NCBI GenBank assembly: GCA_902493895.1
Contig: CABUQW010000029.1
Location: 1 to 25,443 of the forward strand
Length of the DNA: 25,443 bases
From: an uncultured Collinsella sp.
Lineage (GTDB): Bacteria > Actinomycetota > Coriobacteriia > Coriobacteriales > Coriobacteriaceae
Direction: 5' to 3'
This document shows positions 20,738 through 25,443 of the stretch, piece by piece. Within the stretch, counting starts at the first letter, position 1, and the number at the start of each line of letters is the position of its first letter. A program made the translations under genes and the position numbers. The notes beneath the pieces are model-generated. The model saw only the letters and a program-made list of their open reading frames with translations, searched no databases and had not been told where the DNA came from.

Positions 20738-22960
20738 ATGAATATGCTCAAAATCTCGAAGGCGATCTTTAGGTCGCTTCTCTCCTCCAGGTCGCTCTGT
20801 GTTGTCGTTGTTGCGTTGATGGTTCTTTGTGCTCTGCCCGTCTTCAGGAGCGCGGCTGGCATCGACGGACGGGTCGAATACCTCGAGTCGGGAATAACCC
20901 GTGTTGAGCAGGAATTGTCAGCATCCTATGCGGATGCGCTTGTGAATGCGGGGGAGGACGGTGTCTATACCTCTTCATCAAGCATGCCCGCGCTTCTGTA
21001 CCCTCTTGCCGCGGGACGTCTTATCTTGGCACCGCTCTCTCCCCTACTTCCGTTTCTGCAGATATCGGATGGAGAGTACACCTATTATGACGGATCGAAG
21101 GAGTACTTGCTATGGGTCGCAACGGCCGTTGCCGTCTCGTTCCTTGCCGCGCGTCTTAACAAACGTGAAAAGCTCATCATCCAGGCACCGATGGGCGAGC
21201 TGGGTAGACTTGTTGCATCGAGCGTATGGGCGAGTGTTTTTGCAATGCTTGCCGTCCTCGCCATCAATCTTCCAGGGATAATCGCCGCGCTTGTGAAGAA
21301 TGGCCCGGGCTCGCCGTTCTATCCGATAGGCTACATTCAATATGCGACTCCGGTTATCAAACCGGCTTGGCTGGTGTTCGCGCAGACGGCCATCTTGCAA
21401 TTCTTGGTGGCAGCGTTCATCTCGCTTGTCGTTCACCTTGCCGTGAAGATTGCCAATAACCCTACGCTTGGAATCGTGTTCGTATGTGCCCTGATGGGGG
21501 TGACGATGGTTCCCGGGTATTACGGAAGATCCATCGCTTTACGTGAGTTCGCCCTGTTGAATCCCCTTACGTATGCGAACACTGAGTTGACCGTCGGCGC
21601 CTATAGCCCGTACCCGACAACGCAGATAGTGAATCTGCCTGGACTTTGCTTCGAGCGTGGCGCGATTGCCCTCGTATGCGCAATCGGGATCGAGGTGCTG
21701 GCAATTAGCCTGCTTTGCGTTGCTGGAAAGAGCGGCTGCGCGTGCCCGATATCCCCGATTTGTCTTGAGAGGGGTTCCTTCACTGCATCGAGAACGGCAA
21801 CTCGTTCGAGCGCTTGTGCCTCCGCCGTTGCATACGTAAGAACGATGGGGAAACTGCTCCTGCGTTCTCCTACCCTCGCCGTATGCGCGATTGCAATGTC
21901 GACGACGATGCTGGCCCCGGCTCTGGTCGAGATGTTTCCTGACGCTGATAACGTTTCCGCTGTTCGGTATAGGGATGGGGAGCTCCGTTCAATAGATCGG
22001 TATCTAGAGCAGAACGCTGCGAATATGGACGTCGAGGGCAAAGCGGCCCTGGAAGACATGCGGGATGCTCTTTCGGGTTTCGTGTACGCGCCTATGCCTG
22101 CGGAGGGGTTTCGAAGCCTTGCGACGTACGAGCGCGCTCGAGGTGAGCTGGGCGCGGCAGATGCGACTCTCCTGCAATCGATCGGAATCGAACCGGAGAC
22201 TCCTTCTCGTGCGGAGGCGCGCGCCCTTCTGCTTGAGTCGATCGCGAGCTTGCCGGACCCCAAGGTTTACGAGTTAAGTACGAAGATGCCCCCATTAATC
22301 CTCCTTTCGTATCTCCAGGCAGCGCTTCCCTCCTTATTTTTGCTGTTGCCCGTGGTTGTCACATCGCTCGCGTGCACCCACCTGCAGTGTCGTTCCCTTC
22401 TGGTTCTCCAGATCCCCGCAACAGCGCATGTGCGTTTTCTGACGGCTGTTGCGCTGGCTCTCCTGCTTGGCTTGGTGCTGCTTTTGGTGTCGATGGTTCC
22501 CGCTGTCGTTGTGTCCGTGATTAAGAACGGTGCGGGTGGATCGGAGTATCCCGTCGCTCTCATTCGGGCGGGAGCTTCGACAACGTCCATGGTGGGGGAG
22601 GCGGTGTTGTGCAGTATTCCGTTGCTGGTCATGGCATACGGCGTGATTTCCGTCGTCGCTGCGTTGACAGCAGCGATTAGCCGCAACCCCGTTGTCACCG
22701 GAATGGTTTGCGCGGTTCTCTTGGTGTTGGGTTCGTTGAGCGCTCATGTTGAAAGCGTGGGCATGGGCGTCGCGCTGCTGGCTCCATTCGCCTCGTTTGA
22801 TCCCGCTTCCCAGGTGGGGACGATTGGGTTCCTTGGGCGAGGGACGAACGCGATGCCTTTTGGAGAGGTCGTCGGCGCATCGGGCGCTCTGCTGGTGGTC
22901 TTGGGCGCCGTATCTCCGTTGATGGTGCGCCTGAGTGTTCCAAAGATCGAAAGGGGATGA
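20738..22960 (+). CDS. ABC transporter permease with two homologous halves
   Basis: The protein of about 740 residues seems to be two copies of one ABC-2 type permease unit. Each begins with a short basic stretch and a helix (SKAIFRSLLSSRSLCVVVVA near the start; GKLLLRSPTLAVCAIAMSTT from about 371). Each continues with an outside domain rich in Glu/Ala helices, then a bundle of membrane helices. Each bundle contains the same loop, NGPGSPFYPIGYIQ at N188 and NGAGGSEYPVALIR at N597. The start is uncertain: ATG 20738 has AAGG 6 nt before it, ATG 20720 would add six residues, ATG 20744 is also possible. The end overlaps the ATPase gene by ATGA, so the two are translationally coupled. It likely exports a peptide or lipid-like substrate; the substrate is unknown. 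Confidence 0.75.
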   Translation: MNMLKISKAIFRSLLSSRSLCVVVVALMVLCALPVFRSAAGIDGRVEYLESGITRVEQELSASYADALVNAGEDGVYTSSSSMPALLYPLAAGRLILAPLSPLLPFLQISDGEYTYYDGSKEYLLWVATAVAVSFLAARLNKREKLIIQAPMGELGRLVASSVWASVFAMLAVLAINLPGIIAALVKNGPGSPFYPIGYIQYATPVIKPAWLVFAQTAILQFLVAAFISLVVHLAVKIANNPTLGIVFVCALMGVTMVPGYYGRSIALREFALLNPLTYANTELTVGAYSPYPTTQIVNLPGLCFERGAIALVCAIGIEVLAISLLCVAGKSGCACPISPICLERGSFTASRTATRSSACASAVAYVRTMGKLLLRSPTLAVCAIAMSTTMLAPALVEMFPDADNVSAVRYRDGELRSIDRYLEQNAANMDVEGKAALEDMRDALSGFVYAPMPAEGFRSLATYERARGELGAADATLLQSIGIEPETPSRAEARALLLESIASLPDPKVYELSTKMPPLILLSYLQAALPSLFLLLPVVVTSLACTHLQCRSLLVLQIPATAHVRFLTAVALALLLGLVLLLVSMVPAVVVSVIKNGAGGSEYPVALIRAGASTTSMVGEAVLCSIPLLVMAYGVISVVAALTAAISRNPVVTGMVCAVLLVLGSLSAHVESVGMGVALLAPFASFDPASQVGTIGFLGRGTNAMPFGEVVGASGALLVVLGAVSPLMVRLSVPKIERG

Positions 22961-23706
22961 TCTCGATGATTGACCTTCAAACGCTGACGATCTCTTATGG
23001 AAAGAAGGTGCTCGTAGATTCGGTGAACGCTGAGTTTGCCCCGGGTACGGTCTACGGTCTCGTCGCTCCGAACGGGCATGGAAAGACGACGTTGCTGCGT
23101 GCGATGGCAGGTTTGCCGGGTCCTCGCGTGGACGGGAGCATCGTTCTGGATGAGGTGCAGGGTACGGGTGCGAGAGAGGTCCGTTCTATGATCTTCTATG
23201 CACCTGGTGAGGGGACGCTGCTGTATCCCGGATTGCGTGCGGAAGATCACCTCAAGATGGTTTGCGATATGTGGCCGCATGCTCGCGATATCGAAGAGAT
23301 AGTGGAACAAACGCAGATAGGCGAGTTCGCGAAGATGAGGATCCGCACTCTGAGCCAGGGCATGAAGCAGCAGCTTACCCTGGCGATTGCGTATGCGACG
23401 GGCGCGCGGTACCTTCTATTAGATGAGCCCATGAACGCGCTCGACCCCAGCAGGGTGGACTTGCACTCCGAGATTCTCAGGAAGCTGGCCGATTCTGGTA
23501 CGTGCATCATCATGTCATCCCACATCTTGGATTCGGTCGATAGGCTGTGCGATGAGATTCTGTTTTTGAAGGATGGGGGGCTCATTAGAAGCATTCCGCA
23601 AGATGATGCTACGCCGAAGTCTCCTGGATCCCATTTCGCAAAGCCTGCCGGACGCGCCGAGGGTGCGCTAAGCACGTATCGGCGACTCTACGAAAAGGGC
23701 GGGTAG
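22957..23706 (+). CDS. ABC transporter ATP-binding protein
   Basis: The 249-residue protein is a complete nucleotide-binding domain: Walker A GLVAPNGHGKTT (34-45, His in place of the usual Ser/Cys), the signature LSQGMKQQ (132-139), Walker B LLLDEP with D156-E157, and the switch His H189 in SSH. It powers the double permease upstream, to which it is coupled by an ATGA overlap; an internal ATG at 22966 lacks a clear site. The end after about residue 205 is a variable tail. Its Walker A context (GLVAPNGxGKTTLL) and GMKQQ are shared with the fused protein downstream, so the two ATPases are paralogues. Confidence 0.93.
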   Translation: MISMIDLQTLTISYGKKVLVDSVNAEFAPGTVYGLVAPNGHGKTTLLRAMAGLPGPRVDGSIVLDEVQGTGAREVRSMIFYAPGEGTLLYPGLRAEDHLKMVCDMWPHARDIEEIVEQTQIGEFAKMRIRTLSQGMKQQLTLAIAYATGARYLLLDEPMNALDPSRVDLHSEILRKLADSGTCIIMSSHILDSVDRLCDEILFLKDGGLIRSIPQDDATPKSPGSHFAKPAGRAEGALSTYRRLYEKGG

Positions 23707-23708
23707 AA

Positions 23709-23840
23709 ATGCAAGTTAAAAATCTATGTGGCCAATGTGATGCCGTTAAACCCGCATATCGATACCGTTCAGCCATTCGCCTCGCCCCCGCCGCGCGCAT
23801 CTTCATTCAATCTGTTACTTTTAATCTAACGATTCTTTGA
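23709..23840 (+). CDS. Possible 43-codon ORF between the two ABC systems
   Basis: An ATG at 23709, three bases after the ATPase stop and preceded by AAAAGGGCGGG, opens a 43-residue frame ending TGA at 23838-23840. It fills nearly all of the 153-bp gap. The product starts MQVKNLCGQCDAVKPAYRYR and is basic, with one Cys-x-x-Cys pair. Its stop overlaps TTTGAGG, which could serve the next gene. I recognise no family. Its codons are more AT-rich than those of its neighbours, so it may be chance or the scar of a lost gene. Confidence 0.25.
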   Translation: MQVKNLCGQCDAVKPAYRYRSAIRLAPAARIFIQSVTFNLTIL

Positions 23841-23859
23841 GGAATGCAGGTGCTTCTGA

Positions 23860-25443
23860 ATGTACTGTCGACTTCTTCTCAAACTAATCCTAAGAGACAA
23901 GGCCGTATGGATTTCCACGCTCGTTCTTGCTGCAGCCTTTTCCGTCCCCATTGCGTTCAATTCACCCATCTACGGCCCCTTCTTTATGAAGCAGGGCATG
24001 CAGGGCTTTGTCGACGCATTCAATACGCGCGCGCCCCAGGCCAGCGGCACAGACCTATCGCCAGAGCAGCAAGATGACGCTGAGCTTGCAAGATACGCGA
24101 ACGCCGCCCTCGCCGCTCAAACCGACGCCGCCTTTCTCGACTCTGCCGAGAGCTACTACGCGCTCATGGACGAGGGCTTCCAATCCGGGTCCATCGTGGG
24201 GGACCAGGAGACCAATGACGCAGAGCTCGCATATTGCCGCGCTCTGAGCAGCTCCGGCATCGCGGATATCCCGGCCTCCGCAAACGACCTGCCGTTCCTC
24301 TCCTTCCTGCCTTACGCCGTTGCCACGGCGCCGTCTTTCCTTCCCTTCATCCCCTTCCTTCTCTCGTCGATACTCGTGCTCGGCGCCACAAGGCCTGCGA
24401 CCCTGGCGGCGAAGGCGCCCGTGCCCAAATTCCGGCGCCTTATTCAGACCGTGTTTTCGATAATCGTCGCGGGGACCGCGATGCTCCTCGCCGGCCTTGC
24501 GCCCGGGAGTATTTACGCCTTGGCCCTAAACGGCTTCGGGCAGATCGGGTACCCGATCGCCTTCTTCCATGACGGAGCGCTCACTACCACGACCGCGGGA
24601 AACGTCTTCACGACCATACTTCTCGCGCTGCTCGCGGGTGGAACCTTGATATCCGTTTGCTCCGCCGTCCTATCGACCGCAACGAGGCGCGTCCTCGCGG
24701 GCCCCCTTGCCTCCGCGTTGCTTGTCGCGGCCCCGGCATTCCCGTTATTGTCCGATTCGGCACTGGGGCATAATGCCGCGCTCGAGCTCCTGCCGCTGGC
24801 CGTGTTCTCGCCTATCGAGGCAACGGGTTACGTAGGATGCTTCCCGACAGAATTCATTGGCTCCGGTTCGGGCGGCGCATCGATGCTTGCCGTGGCCCTG
24901 GTATACGTCGCGGTCCTTTTCGCGGTCGGCGCCGTTGCGACACGTTCCCCCAAACAGCCTGGACCCGCGAAAAAGCACCATGGGCTTGAGCTCCTGGACG
25001 CGAGCGTGGGATACGGGAGCACGACGATACTTTCGATCGGATCGCTTTCCTTGGGCCCGGGAACGGCGGCGGGGCTCGTCGCTCCCAACGGCTCGGGGAA
25101 AACCACCCTTCTTGAAGCGCTGTCGGGCCAATTTCCCACCCGCATCCGCTCGGGAAGCCTGGCGGCAGACGGAATCTGCCAACGTCGATCAGCCGAATTT
25201 GCAGAACTCGTCTACCTGAGCTCTTCGGGCAGCGCGGATCTCTATCCCACGCTATCGGCCCTCGAGCACCTTGCTTTCGTTAGGGAGGCGTGGAAATCGG
25301 CCGCCGACATCGACTCGCTCTGCGACTCCCTCGGAATCTCCCCATATCTCGACAAGCCGACCCGTAAACTCTCGACAGGAATGAAGCAGCAGGTAAAGCT
25401 TGCCATGGCGATAGCGACCGATTGCCCGTACCTCATCCTCGAT
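23860..25443 (+). CDS. Fused ABC permease-ATPase protein, 5' part
   Basis: The frame from ATG 23860 is open through the last base of the window (528 codons). A TGA directly precedes the ATG, so this is the earliest start; GAGG and CAGG lie upstream. Residues 1-360 are a permease unit: basic start KLILRDKAVW, helix 17-33, an outside helical domain (about 35-143), then several membrane helices (150-175, 196-220, 248-275, 280-296, 340-360) with the loop NGFGQIGYPIAFF at N224. From about 375 an ATPase domain follows in the same chain: Walker A GLVAPNGSGKTT (405-416), signature LSTGMKQQ (504-511), and Walker B YLILD at the window edge. Permease and ATPase both resemble the split system just upstream. 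Codon use is strongly C-ending, unlike the ATPase gene before it, hinting at a separate origin. Confidence 0.85.
   Translation, partial: MYCRLLLKLILRDKAVWISTLVLAAAFSVPIAFNSPIYGPFFMKQGMQGFVDAFNTRAPQASGTDLSPEQQDDAELARYANAALAAQTDAAFLDSAESYYALMDEGFQSGSIVGDQETNDAELAYCRALSSSGIADIPASANDLPFLSFLPYAVATAPSFLPFIPFLLSSILVLGATRPATLAAKAPVPKFRRLIQTVFSIIVAGTAMLLAGLAPGSIYALALNGFGQIGYPIAFFHDGALTTTTAGNVFTTILLALLAGGTLISVCSAVLSTATRRVLAGPLASALLVAAPAFPLLSDSALGHNAALELLPLAVFSPIEATGYVGCFPTEFIGSGSGGASMLAVALVYVAVLFAVGAVATRSPKQPGPAKKHHGLELLDASVGYGSTTILSIGSLSLGPGTAAGLVAPNGSGKTTLLEALSGQFPTRIRSGSLAADGICQRRSAEFAELVYLSSSGSADLYPTLSALEHLAFVREAWKSAADIDSLCDSLGISPYLDKPTRKLSTGMKQQVKLAMAIATDCPYLILD

Noticed and set aside
23844..24572. 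Three short + strand frames at 23844, 24008 and 24234
   Set aside because: They are other-frame shadows of the long frame from 23860, which has no stop before the window edge and carries clear ABC motifs.

Overview
The window comes from a high-GC Gram-positive bacterium. The evidence is a map-infA-rpmJ-rpsM-rpsK-rpsD-rpoA-rplQ-truA order, C/G-rich third positions, GTG and TTG starts in translation genes, and the neighbour set (family 2 glycosyltransferase, argR, class A PBP, U32 protein, tyrS, adenine deaminase, citrate synthase). Together these suggest a Coriobacteriia member, most likely Collinsella or a close relative. That assignment rests on recognising gene content and style, not on a database search.

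Layout. Positions 1-4250 hold the distal spc/alpha ribosomal operon: the 3' end of map, infA, rpmJ (37 codons), rpsM, rpsK, rpsD, rpoA and rplQ, closed by a textbook terminator. truA, a GT-A type glycosyltransferase and argR follow on the + strand. A class A penicillin-binding protein faces them on the - strand, and divergent from it runs a U32 protein followed by tyrS. Positions 12704-16860 hold adenine deaminase (ade) and two Cof-type HAD phosphatases, separated by intergenic regions full of palindromes and GGGGAC-type repeats. Citrate synthase and a stand-alone ACT-domain protein then run on the - strand.

From about 18780 to the end the window is accessory DNA. A structured non-coding stretch is followed by a 5'-truncated tyrosine integrase, a YozG-like XRE regulator and a DUF2975-like membrane protein. 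Divergent from these is an ABC transporter cluster: a permease of about 740 residues that looks like two fused copies of one module, an ATPase overlapping it by ATGA, a possible 43-codon ORF, and a second ABC protein. In that last protein a third copy of the permease module is fused in one chain to an ATPase domain. It stays open to the last base of the window. This cluster is the best candidate for an undescribed system: two related ABC exporters, one split and one fused, next to a membrane-protein/XRE regulator pair and an integrase remnant.

A second theme is intergenic palindromes. Several touch the stop codon of the upstream gene (map, tyrS, ade, the second HAD gene). Two hairpins, after map and after tyrS, share a 23-nt core with a compensated flanking pair. 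Two hairpins lie in gene leaders: a terminator-like one before ade and a very long one that buries the ribosome binding site of the first HAD gene.
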